From JAGLOK01 sp963676355 (GTDB lineage Bacteria; Bacillota; Clostridia; Christensenellales; UMGS416), in contig OY781093.1 of NCBI GenBank assembly GCA_963676355.1, forward strand, positions 2,418,001 through 2,482,000: a stretch of 64,000 bases of DNA. Reading direction: 5' to 3'. Both the position numbers and the translations under genes were made by a program. The notes under the pieces were generated by a model that was not told where the DNA came from, made no database searches, and was given only the letters and a program-made list of their open reading frames with translations. Shown piece by piece: positions 16,913 to 25,350 of the stretch (positions are counted from its first letter, which is position 1; each line of letters begins with the position of its first letter).

Positions 16913-17710
16913 TTACTCTGCACTCTCTTGAGCTTCTTTTGGTTCTTCTTCTATAACAATCTTTTTTGTTTCCGCTTCAGCCGGTTCTTCTTTTCCCACT
17001 TCTGCCTGTGGTTCTTCGTCAAAAGATTCACCTTGACGGCCTTCGATAACAGCACTTGCCATAGCTGATGCAATAAGTTTTACTGCACGGATAGCATCAT
17101 CATTTCCTGGGATAATATAATCAACTTCATCCGGATCACAGTTTGTATCAAGTATTGCAACTATCGGAATTCCCAGTTTCTTAGCTTCTGATATTGCTAA
17201 ATGCTCTTTTTTAGTGTCAACAATGAAAAGTGCATCGGGAATTTTCTTCATGTCTTTAATTCCACCCAAGTTCTTTTCAAGTTTATCACGCTCAAGTTTA
17301 AGCTTTATAACTTCTTTTTTAGGAAGCAAGTCGAACTGTCCATCTTCTTCCATTCTGTAAAGTTCATGCAAGCGTCCGATACGCTTTTTAATTGTACTAA
17401 AGTTTGTAAGTGTTCCGCCAAGCCAACGGTTGCTAACATAGAACATACCGCAACGCTTAGCTTCTGATGTAACGTTTTCCTGTGCTTGCTTTTTTGTGCC
17501 GACAAACAAGATGTTTCCACCGTTTTCAGCCACTTCTTTAACAAAGTTATACGCTTTGTCAACAAGCTTTACAGTTTTTTGCAAGTCGATGATATAAATA
17601 CCATTACGTTCTGCAAAAATATAAGGTTTCATTTTGGGGTTCCAGCGCCTTGTTTGGTGTCCGAAATGTACACCGGCCTCGAGTAGTTGTTTCATTGAAA
17701 TTGCTGCCAT
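16913..17710 (-). CDS. rpsB: 30S ribosomal protein S2
   Basis: A 265-residue S2 with SMKQLLEAGVHFGHQTRRWNPKMKPYIF at the start, FVGTKKQAQE, RWLGGTLTN and PDALFIVDTKKE. The C-terminal ~40 residues are an acidic low-complexity tail (EEPQAEVGKEEPAEAETKK), a common variable extension. It is first in the rpsB-tsf unit, with an AAAGGAGC ribosome site and a leader of about 118 bases. Confidence 0.98.
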   Translation of the reverse strand: MAAISMKQLLEAGVHFGHQTRRWNPKMKPYIFAERNGIYIIDLQKTVKLVDKAYNFVKEVAENGGNILFVGTKKQAQENVTSEAKRCGMFYVSNRWLGGTLTNFSTIKKRIGRLHELYRMEEDGQFDLLPKKEVIKLKLERDKLEKNLGGIKDMKKIPDALFIVDTKKEHLAISEAKKLGIPIVAILDTNCDPDEVDYIIPGNDDAIRAVKLIASAMASAVIEGRQGESFDEEPQAEVGKEEPAEAETKKIVIEEEPKEAQESAE

Positions 17711-17828
17711 AAAAATATAGCTCCTTTTGTTTTTTTGCGCTTTTTAGCGCTAGCCTCCCTCTGCATCGTCTTCTGCAAGGACCTTTATAAGGCACTGCTT
17801 ACAAAATCAACAAAGGTGTGTTTTTGCC
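17711..17828 (-). promoter_or_regulatory. rpsB 5' leader, candidate structured RNA
   Basis: About 118 untranslated bases separate the predicted start of transcription from the rpsB ATG. Short hairpins can be drawn (CCTT/AAGG around 17790, a TGCA-closed stem, and GCGCT/AGCGC at about 17739-17752). Ribosomal protein S2 genes often have autoregulatory leaders, but I cannot match this one to a described family by eye. Confidence 0.4.
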
Positions 17829-17834
17829 CGCACG

Positions 17835-17863
17835 ATTATACCATAGTTAAATTATTGATGCAA
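17835..17863 (-). promoter_or_regulatory. Promoter of rpsB-tsf
   Basis: On the minus strand: -35 TTGCAT (17858-17863), 17-base spacer, consensus -10 TATAAT (17835-17840) preceded by a TG-type extension. It is divergent from the sigH promoter about 85 bases away. Confidence 0.75.
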
Positions 17864-17946
17864 ATGATTTATTAAAACTTACTTATTACATTAAAATTAC
17901 CTACTAAAATGCCGTATTATTGTGCTATAGAATGATTTTAACACAA

Positions 17947-17975
17947 TTGACGATAAAACACATTAGTCATATAAT
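17947..17975 (+). promoter_or_regulatory. Sigma-A promoter of sigH
   Basis: -35 TTGACG (17947-17952), 17-base spacer and consensus -10 TATAAT (17970-17975), followed by a GGAG ribosome site and the ATG at 18004. Confidence 0.8.
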
Positions 17976-18003
17976 CTAATAAAACATTAATCGGAGTATT
18001 ATT

Positions 18004-18642
18004 ATGCCCCAAGACAATAAAATTGGAGATGCAAATAAATTTGCAGATTTAAAAGACAATCAAATAGCTGCTCTCGCTTCAAGTGGCGATGCAGATGCGC
18101 TAAATTTTTTGCTTACAAAATATAAGCAGTTCGCGCGCAATAAAGCTAGATCATATTTTCTTGTGGGCGCAGATCGAGAAGATATAATCCAAGAAGCCAT
18201 GATAGGTTTATTTAAAGCTATAAGAGATTATAATCCAGAAAGACAATCATCTTTTTATACTTTCGCTGACCTTTGTATTACACGCCAGATAATAACTGCT
18301 GTAAAAACAGCTACTCGGCAAAAGCACATTCCTTTAAACTCTTATGTGTCCATATATAATAATTCAGAAGAATTTTCCGACCGTTCTTTGCTGGATACGC
18401 TTCCTAAAACTTCCGATTTAGATCCTGAGAATATAGTGATTGAAGAAGAAGGAAAAATTGAAATAGAACAAAAAATGCTGGAAGTTCTATCAAAGCTGGA
18501 ACAGGAAGTTTTAATGCTCTACTTAAAAGAAAAAAGTTATGTTGAAATAGCGGAGAAAATTAGTCGTGACACAAAAACAGTGGACAACGCTTTGCAACGC
18601 ATTAAAAAGAAGTTAGACAGTTATTTAAATTTACGAGAATAA
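18004..18642 (+). CDS. sigH: RNA polymerase sigma factor, SigH (Spo0H) type
   Basis: A 212-residue sigma-70-family protein most like the SigH group. Region 2 is seen as DREDIIQEAMIGLFKAIRDYNPERQSSFYTFADLCITRQI (about 59-100), with the YTFA core contact; region 4 is the C-terminal EQEVLMLYLKEKSYVEIAEKISRDTKTVDNALQRIKKKL. SigH governs entry into sporulation and competence in Bacilli and Clostridia. Here it is a single gene with its own sigma-A promoter and terminator between rpsB and rpmF, rather than near the secE-nusG genes where it is often found. Sporulation ability of this organism cannot be concluded from this gene alone. Confidence 0.88.
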   Translation: MPQDNKIGDANKFADLKDNQIAALASSGDADALNFLLTKYKQFARNKARSYFLVGADREDIIQEAMIGLFKAIRDYNPERQSSFYTFADLCITRQIITAVKTATRQKHIPLNSYVSIYNNSEEFSDRSLLDTLPKTSDLDPENIVIEEEGKIEIEQKMLEVLSKLEQEVLMLYLKEKSYVEIAEKISRDTKTVDNALQRIKKKLDSYLNLRE

Positions 18643-18670
18643 GTATTTTTAACAATCTTGACATACGCTA

Positions 18671-18694
18671 AAAGCCACCCCAAGGAGTGGCTTT
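18671..18694. terminator. Shared terminator between sigH and rpmF
   Basis: A perfect 8-base stem (18671-18678 with 18687-18694) lies between the convergent sigH and rpmF stops, with T-rich sequence on either side. It probably works for both strands. Confidence 0.7.
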
Positions 18695-18717
18695 AATTCG
18701 TGTCTGTTTAAGAGGCG

Positions 18718-18909
18718 TTATTCAGCCGCTTTTTCTTTAATCTCTACAACAGATTTGCTGTCGTAATATCCGCAATTTTTGCAAACGCGGTGATTAAGCT
18801 TTATTTCGTGGCACTGTGGGCATTCGCCTGTGCCCGGTGCTGTCAGCTTCCAATTCGCTTTTCTTGAGTGCTTTCTTGCTTTAGAAGTTCTTCTCTTTGG
18901 TACTGCCAT
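18718..18909 (-). CDS. rpmF: 50S ribosomal protein L32
   Basis: A 63-residue L32 starting MAVPKRRTSKARKHSRKANWKL, with the zinc-binding CPQC...CKNCGYY pairs. The start chosen is the ATG at 18907-18909 behind GGGGAGG; a GTG two codons earlier overlaps the preceding stop. It follows the YceD-family gene with overlap-level spacing, the conserved YceD-rpmF pairing. Confidence 0.97.
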   Translation of the reverse strand: MAVPKRRTSKARKHSRKANWKLTAPGTGECPQCHEIKLNHRVCKNCGYYDSKSVVEIKEKAAE

Positions 18910-18911
18910 TG

Positions 18912-19445
18912 TCACACCTCCCCATTCTCATCAAAATTCAATTCTTTAATCTTGGCAAACGGACTGTTTTTCATAAGTTCTTTTTCCAAACAGTCACAGT
19001 CCTTATCGTTCAGGTTGCCTCCGCAAACGGGACAAAGACCTTTACAGTCTATATCACATAGATGCTTCATCGGCATCATTAGCGCAATATTGTCAATCAC
19101 CATCGGTTCAAGATCAATCTCGTTTTGTTCAAACAAATATCTATCCGGATGGCTTTCATCTTCAACTTTTTCAAACTCTTCGTTGAAATTAATATCCAAT
19201 GAGTTTTTAATTTCTTTCGTGCATCTGTCGCACTGTGTTTTATATGATATCGAAATATCGCCCTTAACGATATAATCCTCGCTAGTATACATCAGTGTTC
19301 CACTGACATTAAGCGGTGAATCAAATATTATTCCACTTTCTTCAAAACCACCGGTAAAATCTTCTTTCAGACAATTAAACTTAACTGACCTTCCAGGATT
19401 ATTCAGTGCTTCGGTTACATCGATTTTCAAATAAAACAACTCCAT
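18912..19445 (-). CDS. YceD/DUF177 family protein
   Basis: A protein of 177 residues (188 if started at 19478). It has the DUF177 pattern: an N-terminal beta-rich region, DRCTKEIKNSLDINFNEEF, and a cysteine-rich C-terminus (CDIDCKGLCPVCGGNLNDKDCDC) expected to bind zinc. YceD proteins are conserved next to rpmF and have been linked to 23S rRNA metabolism. Neither candidate start has a convincing ribosome site; the shorter one fits the usual family N-terminus better. Its stop overlaps the ribosome site of rpmF, so the two are coupled. Confidence 0.9.
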   Translation of the reverse strand: MELFYLKIDVTEALNNPGRSVKFNCLKEDFTGGFEESGIIFDSPLNVSGTLMYTSEDYIVKGDISISYKTQCDRCTKEIKNSLDINFNEEFEKVEDESHPDRYLFEQNEIDLEPMVIDNIALMMPMKHLCDIDCKGLCPVCGGNLNDKDCDCLEKELMKNSPFAKIKELNFDENGEV

Positions 19446-19555
19446 TCGCTTATGCGATATGTTTAAATGCGAAAACATTTAAAGCGTCATTTTGACACAA
19501 GCAAGCGTTATTATACCTTCAACACGCTCCAATGTCAATAACACATTATTTTATT

Positions 19556-20752
19556 TTAACCTTTAACAAGCTCATAAGTGTCATTTGCTATCATCAACTC
19601 TTCATCAGTTGCAATAACAAAGCCCTTAACTTTTGAGTTTTCGTTTGTAAGTTCAAATACATCTTGTTTTACAAACTCTTTTTCCTCATCCACTTGAACT
19701 CCAATAAATTCAAAATGACTAAGAATATCTTTGCAAAGCCATGGATTGTTTTCGCCAACTCCTGCAGTAAAAACTATGCAGTCAACGCCCTTCATTGCAG
19801 CAGCATAGGCTCCTATATACTTAATTATCTTATAGCAGAAAAGCTCATATGTTTCAACTGCTCGCACATCACCAGTTCTTCTTGCATCATCTATGTCGCG
19901 CATGTCAGCACTAATCTCAGACACCCCTATAAGTCCTGACTTTTTATTAAGCACTGTCATAACTTCTTCAATTGTCATATCTCTGCGCTTCATAATATAT
20001 TCAATAAGTGATGGATCAATATCTCCACATCTTGTTCCCATTAAAATTCCTTCAAGAGGAGTCATGCCCATTGATGTGTCAACACTCTTTCCGCCATCAA
20101 TCGCGGCAACTGATCCACCGTTTCCTATGTGGCAAGAAATTATCTTAAGCTCTGAGACCGGTTTACCCATTGCTTTTGAAGCAGCTTTTGTTATGAATCT
20201 ATGGCTCGTTCCATGAAAACCGTATCTTCTGATTTTATCTTCTTTATAGTATGCGTAAGGAATTCCGTATAAATATGCCTTTGCTGGCATCGTCTGATGA
20301 AATGATGTGTCAAACACTGCAACCTGAGGTTTTCCCGGCAGTATTTCTTTGCATGCTTGAATTCCCATAAGGTTTGCCGGATTGTGAAGAGGTGCAAGTT
20401 CTGCGTTTTCAGCGATAGCCTTTTCAACTTCATCCGTTATCAAAACTGATTCTGAAAACTTTTCACCACCATGCACAACTCTGTGTCCAACAGCTTCTAT
20501 TTCACCCATATCGGATATAACGCCATGTTCTTTACTTGTAAGCGCATCAATAACAGCTCCGATTGCTTCCGTGTGAGTTTTTATTGGCTTTTCAAACTTA
20601 ATCTTACTTTTTCCTATGGGTGTGTGCTGAAGATTAGATCCATCTATGCCTATTCTCTCCACGATTCCCTTTGCTGTGAGCTGCTCTTTTTCAATATCAA
20701 TCAATTGATATTTTAGCGAAGAGCTCCCTGCGTTGATTACAAGTATATCCAT
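19556..20752 (-). CDS. ackA: Acetate kinase
   Basis: A 398-residue acetate kinase, which makes ATP from acetyl phosphate and ADP at the end of anaerobic fermentation. Motifs: MDILVINAGSSSLKYQLID, GHRVVHGG, VFDTSFHQTMP, RYGFHGTSHRFI, HIGNGGSVAAIDGGKSVDTSMGMTPLEG and FTAGVGENN. The neighbouring order ackA-YceD-rpmF is typical, but phosphotransacetylase is not next to it as it often is; pta must be elsewhere or absent. Confidence 0.97.
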   Translation of the reverse strand: MDILVINAGSSSLKYQLIDIEKEQLTAKGIVERIGIDGSNLQHTPIGKSKIKFEKPIKTHTEAIGAVIDALTSKEHGVISDMGEIEAVGHRVVHGGEKFSESVLITDEVEKAIAENAELAPLHNPANLMGIQACKEILPGKPQVAVFDTSFHQTMPAKAYLYGIPYAYYKEDKIRRYGFHGTSHRFITKAASKAMGKPVSELKIISCHIGNGGSVAAIDGGKSVDTSMGMTPLEGILMGTRCGDIDPSLIEYIMKRRDMTIEEVMTVLNKKSGLIGVSEISADMRDIDDARRTGDVRAVETYELFCYKIIKYIGAYAAAMKGVDCIVFTAGVGENNPWLCKDILSHFEFIGVQVDEEKEFVKQDVFELTNENSKVKGFVIATDEELMIANDTYELVKG

Positions 20753-20820
20753 TTAATTCCTCCGAAATATGTAAATTTTTAATTTTTCCAATGCTGTAGT
20801 ACAATAAACACAACATTTTC

Positions 20821-20848
20821 ATTATATACTTCGACAAGTAAATTGCAA
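20821..20848 (-). promoter_or_regulatory. Probable ackA promoter
   Basis: On the minus strand, -35 TTGCAA (20843-20848), 16-base spacer, -10 TATAAT (20821-20826). It lies in the divergent gap and overlaps the ribosome site region of tmcAL, giving ackA a leader of about 65 bases. Confidence 0.55.
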
Positions 20849-20857
20849 GGTGAATTT

Positions 20858-22093
20858 ATGAAGACATGCGGCATAGTTGCGGAATACAATCCGTTCCATA
20901 ATGGACACAAATATCATATAGATTATACAAGGCGTGAATTGTCTTGTGATTACATAATTGCTGTCATGAGCGGCAATTATGTTCAAAGAGGTGCACCTGC
21001 TGTAATCGATAAATACATGCGTACCAGAATGGCGCTTCTCGGAGGCGCGGATATAGTACTTGAGTTGCCTATTTTTTATGCACTCCAAAGCGCGCAATAC
21101 TTTTCCCTAGGCGCAGTCTCAATGCTGGAAAAGCTAAATATAGTTGATAGCATTTCATATGGCAGCGAATCATATAGGCCTCCACAAAGCGATATAATAA
21201 ATTTTATTAAAAACATAGAATCAAAAGATCGTGAAACCATAGAGAAGAATATGGGAAAACACCTTAGCAAAGGCAATTCCTATCCACTTGCCTATAGCAG
21301 GAGCTTAACAGACTATTTATATGAAAATGGGTTTTCCCGAGAAGATGTGGAAAACACATTGTCAAAGCCCAACACTATATTGGAGCTTATGTATCTTGAC
21401 GCATTGAAAGAATTAAAAAGCGACATTAAGCCTTTTAAGGTAGCGCGGCAAGGCGCACAATATCACGACAAAATGATAAGCGGACCAATAGCTAGCGCCA
21501 CATCTATACGCCGCTCATTAGGTAAAAACAGCATGTACATTGACAGTGTGCCGCCACCATGCGCAAAGCTTATAAAAGCTGCGCTATATGAAACCGATGG
21601 GCCAATTACATCCGAAAGATTTTATAAAACATTTTTATATGCCGCCATTAAAGATGAGAGTGCTCTGTCAAATCTTGCCGATATATCAGGCGGTCTTGAC
21701 ATGCGAATGAAAAAAATGTTGGGTGAATCATCAGACCTTGATGGTTATATAAAGTGCGTGAAATCCAAAAGCTACACATATGCAAGAATTGCTCGCGCTG
21801 TTTTTAACACGATACTCGGAATCAGTGCTGAAGACACACGCCTTATACGCAAAGAGCTTCCTAGTTATGCAAGAGTTTTGGGATTCAAAAAAGAAGCAAG
21901 CAAACTAATAGATGAGATGCACGAAAAATCAAGCATTCCTGTCTTTACACAAACATCAAAGCTTGAGATTACATCCCAAGCTCAGAAGAAACTTTTTGAA
22001 ATTGATATAAAGGCAAATAATATTTATTATATCCATGCCTCAAATAAATTTGTAAAAGACACCGATTATAAAAATCAGGTGATAATAATTTAG
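20858..22093 (+). CDS. tmcAL: tRNA(Met) cytidine acetate ligase
   Basis: A 411-residue nucleotidyltransferase-fold enzyme of the TmcAL (YlbM) family, which in Bacillus acetylates C34 of elongator tRNA-Met using acetate and ATP. The N-terminal half carries MKTCGIVAEYNPFHNGHKYH with the HxGH motif, AVMSGNYVQRGAPAVIDKY and the ADIVLELPIFYA stretch; later come GSES and the SATSIRRSL motif. The start at 20858 has an AAGGTG site; an in-frame codon at 20843 is less good. It is divergent from ackA, an enzyme also handling acetate, which may be only chance. It converges with the patatin gene with a 4-base overlap. Confidence 0.93.
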   Translation: MKTCGIVAEYNPFHNGHKYHIDYTRRELSCDYIIAVMSGNYVQRGAPAVIDKYMRTRMALLGGADIVLELPIFYALQSAQYFSLGAVSMLEKLNIVDSISYGSESYRPPQSDIINFIKNIESKDRETIEKNMGKHLSKGNSYPLAYSRSLTDYLYENGFSREDVENTLSKPNTILELMYLDALKELKSDIKPFKVARQGAQYHDKMISGPIASATSIRRSLGKNSMYIDSVPPPCAKLIKAALYETDGPITSERFYKTFLYAAIKDESALSNLADISGGLDMRMKKMLGESSDLDGYIKCVKSKSYTYARIARAVFNTILGISAEDTRLIRKELPSYARVLGFKKEASKLIDEMHEKSSIPVFTQTSKLEITSQAQKKLFEIDIKANNIYYIHASNKFVKDTDYKNQVIII

Positions 22094-22884
22094 CTTTTCA
22101 ATTCTTCAATGGCAGCCTTTATATCTTTAATCTGTGCCTCCGCTGCTTCTCTGCCAAGGTCGATGCATTTTTTGGCGTGTGTAAAAGCCGCTGGGTTTAT
22201 TCCCTTAGTGTCAGTTCTTATTGCAATGTCAGCTCCAGTTACCTTGCCGGCCATCGCCTGCCACTCCATCATTTCATAAACAGTATACATGATGGAGAAC
22301 ATATTTTTAGGTGAAGGGTTCTCCCCTCCTCTGTAGTTTACATCAGAACAAATTATATAATCTGCTCCCATATCGCGCAAGATATTGACAGGCGAGCGTT
22401 CAAGAACTCCTCCATCCACATAAGTTTTTCCGTCTTTTACGACCGGTTCAAATATTCCCGGTATAGATATACTAGCACGTATTGCATCCACTAATTTTCC
22501 TTCAGTGAAATACACAACCTCTGAATCTTCCACACATACAGCCGCAGCCACATAAGGAATGTTTAAATCCTCAATTTTTTTACCGCCACTCATTGTATTG
22601 ACTAACTCTACTATCTTTTTGCCACGAATCATTCCTCGTCTAGGAATAGACAGATCATACAATCGAGAAGCTTCAAGCGGAGTTATACTCTCACAGAATC
22701 CTCTCATCATACTAACTTTCATCCCTGCAGCATACATGCCCCCTATTATAGATCCCATAGATGTTCCTGCAACCATGTCAATATCAATTCCATTTTCCAA
22801 AAGGACTTCTATAACGCCAATGTGAGCAAGTCCGCGCATTGCCCCTCCGCTAAGCGAAAGACCTATCTTGGGTTTTTCTTTCAT
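22090..22884 (-). CDS. Patatin-like phospholipase family protein
   Basis: A 264-residue serine hydrolase of the patatin/RssA group. The oxyanion box GLSLSGGAMRGLAHIGV lies near residues 7-23, the nucleophile elbow GTSMGS near 40, and the catalytic Asp in DGGVLERSP near 160, giving the Ser-Asp dyad. Such proteins hydrolyse acyl esters of lipids; the bacterial RssA-like group has no settled substrate. The start at 22884 is supported by AAAGGAG just upstream. No signal peptide is visible, so a cytosolic role is likely. Confidence 0.92.
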   Translation of the reverse strand: MKEKPKIGLSLSGGAMRGLAHIGVIEVLLENGIDIDMVAGTSMGSIIGGMYAAGMKVSMMRGFCESITPLEASRLYDLSIPRRGMIRGKKIVELVNTMSGGKKIEDLNIPYVAAAVCVEDSEVVYFTEGKLVDAIRASISIPGIFEPVVKDGKTYVDGGVLERSPVNILRDMGADYIICSDVNYRGGENPSPKNMFSIMYTVYEMMEWQAMAGKVTGADIAIRTDTKGINPAAFTHAKKCIDLGREAAEAQIKDIKAAIEELKS

Positions 22885-22988
22885 GCAAGCTCCTTTCTGA
22901 CTCAAATATACACAAATATCTTTCTATAAAATTCTAATACATATAAAAAATAGTTTCAATTAGTATTTGATTAGAAAAACAAATATAT

Positions 22989-23023
22989 AAAAAAGCTATC
23001 CACTATAAATGGACAGCTTTTTT
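22989..23023 (-). terminator. Terminator after the coaD operon
   Basis: A long stem of AAAAAAGCT-type sequence and TCCA/TGGA pairs with one mismatch, followed by six Ts on each strand. It lies 16 bases past the stop of the coiled-coil gene at 23040. Confidence 0.8.
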
Positions 23024-23039
23024 GATTGCTTGTGTGAAA

Positions 23040-23483
23040 TTAATGTCCGCGCATTTGTGTGCGGTTCTGACGCACTATATCAAGATTCCTCTGAATATAG
23101 CTTTCAAGGTCAGCTAATATGTCCTCAACATATTCATTTGCACTGAGACGAATCTCGCGAGCTGATGTTTCAGCGTTTTGGATAACTTCTTCTGCCTTTT
23201 CATAAGCCATCTGTGTAATCTTATTTTGATCCACCATTTGCTCAACTTTTTCATTAGCGTCTTCAATTATCTGTTCAGCTTCTCTTTCGGCATCGCTTAA
23301 AATCTGCTCTTTTTCCTGATTTATTTCTTCAGCTTCAAGTATCTCAGTTGGAAGTCCTTCGCGGATATCGTTTATGATATCAAGACACTTTTCTCTGTCT
23401 ACTGCGCATTTATTGGACAAAGGAACATTGGAGGCTGTCCCAACTTCTTCTTCAAGATATTCAATTAGTGCAAGTACGTTCAT
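23040..23483 (-). CDS. Coiled-coil protein, unknown function, coupled to coaD
   Basis: A 147-residue soluble protein that is mostly one long helix. Residues about 50-140 are rich in Glu, Gln, Ala and Ile with heptad character (EINQEKEQILSDAEREAEQIIEDANEKVEQM), resembling the stalk helices of ATP synthase subunit b or DivIVA-like proteins. The N-terminal ~45 residues (MNVLALIEYLEEEVGTA) look separately folded. It overlaps the coaD stop by 4 bases, so it is translated with coaD. Proteins of this make-up follow coaD in other Clostridia and are usually called hypothetical or ATPase; a division or scaffold role is only inference. Confidence 0.75.
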   Translation of the reverse strand: MNVLALIEYLEEEVGTASNVPLSNKCAVDREKCLDIINDIREGLPTEILEAEEINQEKEQILSDAEREAEQIIEDANEKVEQMVDQNKITQMAYEKAEEVIQNAETSAREIRLSANEYVEDILADLESYIQRNLDIVRQNRTQMRGH

Positions 23484-23968
23484 TTTAAATCCCCCTTGAA
23501 TTTGGTTTTAATTTCTTTTAAAACTTTTTCAGGAACCATCTGTGATATATCCCCACCTAAAAGCCCTATCTCTTTTACTGAACTGGAGCTTATATATGAG
23601 TATTCTGTTCCCGCCATTATAAATATTGTTTCGATTTGCGCATTAAGGCGTTTGTTAAGCGCCGCCATACGGAATTCGTAATCAAAATCCGACACTGTTC
23701 TTAGTCCTCGAACCAAAGCCGTGGCATTAATCTTTTCAACAAAATCCATCAAAAGCCCTGAGAATGTTTTAATCTCAACTCCCTTTATCCCCTGAGTGCA
23801 TTTTTCAAGCATATCCATTCGCTCTTCAAGCGAAAACAAAGGCTTTTTATTTTTATTGACAAGAACCGCTACCACGATTTCATCATTGAGCTTTGCCGCT
23901 CTTTCTATGACATCCAGATGTCCTTTGGTTACAGGATCAAAACTCCCCGCGTAAATCCATTTTGACAT
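23480..23968 (-). CDS. coaD: Phosphopantetheine adenylyltransferase
   Basis: CoaD joins 4'-phosphopantetheine with ATP to dephospho-CoA, the fourth step of coenzyme A synthesis. The 162 residues start MSKWIYAGSFDPVTKGHLDVIERAAK with the TxGH nucleotide motif; the family segments ALVRGLRTVSDFDYEF and SYISSSSVKEI are intact. The ATG at 23968 shares one base with the rsmD stop (TGATG), so the pair is tightly coupled, the rsmD-coaD order common in Firmicutes. Confidence 0.97.
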   Translation of the reverse strand: MSKWIYAGSFDPVTKGHLDVIERAAKLNDEIVVAVLVNKNKKPLFSLEERMDMLEKCTQGIKGVEIKTFSGLLMDFVEKINATALVRGLRTVSDFDYEFRMAALNKRLNAQIETIFIMAGTEYSYISSSSVKEIGLLGGDISQMVPEKVLKEIKTKFKGDLK

Positions 23969-24522
23969 CACTCACTGTCCTTTCTGTAGATAGAAATCAT
24001 GATGCCGCCATACTTTTTATCCCTCACTTTTTTTAGAGAGTTTAATGTATTTGGCATTCTGTCACGGAATGAGTGTTCCAATATAACTATTCCGTCCGGA
24101 TTAATAGCATCTTCTATCAAGTCAAGTGCTTCCATATAATAGCCGCTTGTATAAGGCGGATCAACATAGCAAATATCAATCCCTATGCCCATTCTGTCTA
24201 TTTTCTTTGCAGCCTGCCTGTAGTCTGCCGCAATCAATGTATATTCATCATCACTTGCATTATAATGCTCTAGGTTTTCTTTAATAGTGTGAATACACTT
24301 CCTGTTTCTATCGCATATTATCGCATGCTTTGCGCCTCTTGACAACGATTCAAGCGCAAACGACGCGCTTCCTGCAAAAAGATCAAGCACAACAGCATCG
24401 GTAATATCATTTCTCAATATAGAAAAAAGCGCTTCCCTTATCATATCGGATGTCGGTCTTGCATCCACCCCCTTGGGAAGATAAAACCTACGCCCTTTCC
24501 ATTTTCCACTTATTATTCTCAT
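23968..24522 (-). CDS. rsmD: 16S rRNA (guanine(966)-N(2))-methyltransferase
   Basis: A 184-residue SAM-dependent methyltransferase of the RsmD family acting on small-subunit rRNA. It starts MRIISGKWKGRRFYLPKGVDARPTSDMIREALFSIL, has the SAM loop VLDLFAGSASFALE and the catalytic DPPY motif (YVDPPYTSGYY). The start has a GAGGTAGATA site. It is first in rsmD-coaD-coiled-coil. Confidence 0.95.
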   Translation of the reverse strand: MRIISGKWKGRRFYLPKGVDARPTSDMIREALFSILRNDITDAVVLDLFAGSASFALESLSRGAKHAIICDRNRKCIHTIKENLEHYNASDDEYTLIAADYRQAAKKIDRMGIGIDICYVDPPYTSGYYMEALDLIEDAINPDGIVILEHSFRDRMPNTLNSLKKVRDKKYGGIMISIYRKDSE

Positions 24523-24628
24523 TATCTACCTCAATAATGAGTACATTTTACATGATTTAGCATTCTTAGGCAAGCAAATTGATATTTAAAAAGTTTCAAC
24601 TTTCGTCAACTCTGCGAATATAAATAAA

Positions 24629-24660
24629 AAGGCATTTGGCAAATCACTGCCATATACCTT
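24629..24660 (-). terminator. Probable terminator after the four-helix membrane protein gene
   Basis: A TGGCA/TGCCA stem inside a looser AAGG/CCTT stem, followed on the minus strand by a T-rich run. It lies 20 bases after the stop at 24680. Confidence 0.6.
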
Positions 24661-24679
24661 AAAATATCATATAATTGTA

Positions 24680-25276
24680 TTATTGTTTTTTTATAATTCC
24701 TTTTGCTTCTGCCTTTTCTTCATTTCTTTTTATGATTGTAAGTATTTTTTTCCTATAAGACTTAGCAGATAAATATGATAGCCCTGTTATCGATACAAAT
24801 ATTGCCACAATAGCAATTAAGCTTAGAACGTTTAGCCCCAAAGCTTGTTTTATCTGGAAAAACGGCGAATAATACAAGTTCAATAATATTGGTACTGCAT
24901 TTTGCTGAGAGCCTGTAATCGCCCATACTATAAATAATATCACGGCTGGTGATTGTGCGATTAATCCTGCTAAAAAGCCTTTTCTTTCATCGTACTTTTT
25001 CTCACTTACAAATCCATCATATCTTTCAGCTCTTTTTTCATTAGCGCTATCTGCCATAATATCTCTTTTGCCGTCTCCGCCCGAAAAAATATACAATATA
25101 AAACCAGTAATCAACAAAGCTAAAGCCTGAATAAACCAGTTCCATGCTAAATTTTCTTCCTTGAAAATTCCCAGCAGTCCTATTGAAACCAGTATATTAA
25201 TAAAAATAGCCCCCAGATATATCAAAAATAATTTAACCGAAAGTGCCCACACCGAATATTTATATTCACCAAACAT
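24680..25276 (-). CDS. Membrane protein of unknown function
   Basis: A 198-residue protein with four likely membrane helices (about 10-35, 44-62, 105-125 and 147-170). A charged loop between helices 2 and 3 (GGDGKRDIMADSANEKRAERYDGF and onward) and a basic C-terminal tail rich in Lys face the cytosol by the positive-inside rule. It stands alone between rsmD and the cyclo-ligase gene. I do not recognise a family, and nothing nearby points to its role. Confidence 0.7.
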   Translation of the reverse strand: MFGEYKYSVWALSVKLFLIYLGAIFINILVSIGLLGIFKEENLAWNWFIQALALLITGFILYIFSGGDGKRDIMADSANEKRAERYDGFVSEKKYDERKGFLAGLIAQSPAVILFIVWAITGSQQNAVPILLNLYYSPFFQIKQALGLNVLSLIAIVAIFVSITGLSYLSAKSYRKKILTIIKRNEEKAEAKGIIKKQ

Positions 25277-25350
25277 TATTTACTCCAAAAAAATTTATTT
25301 AAAACATTATACCATACAAAATAAGAACAATTTTTAAATTTTCATTATCT

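Noticed and set aside
17739..17752. GCGCT/AGCGC hairpin before rpsB as an attenuator
   Set aside because: On the rpsB strand it is followed by As, not Ts, so it is not an intrinsic terminator in the sense direction.
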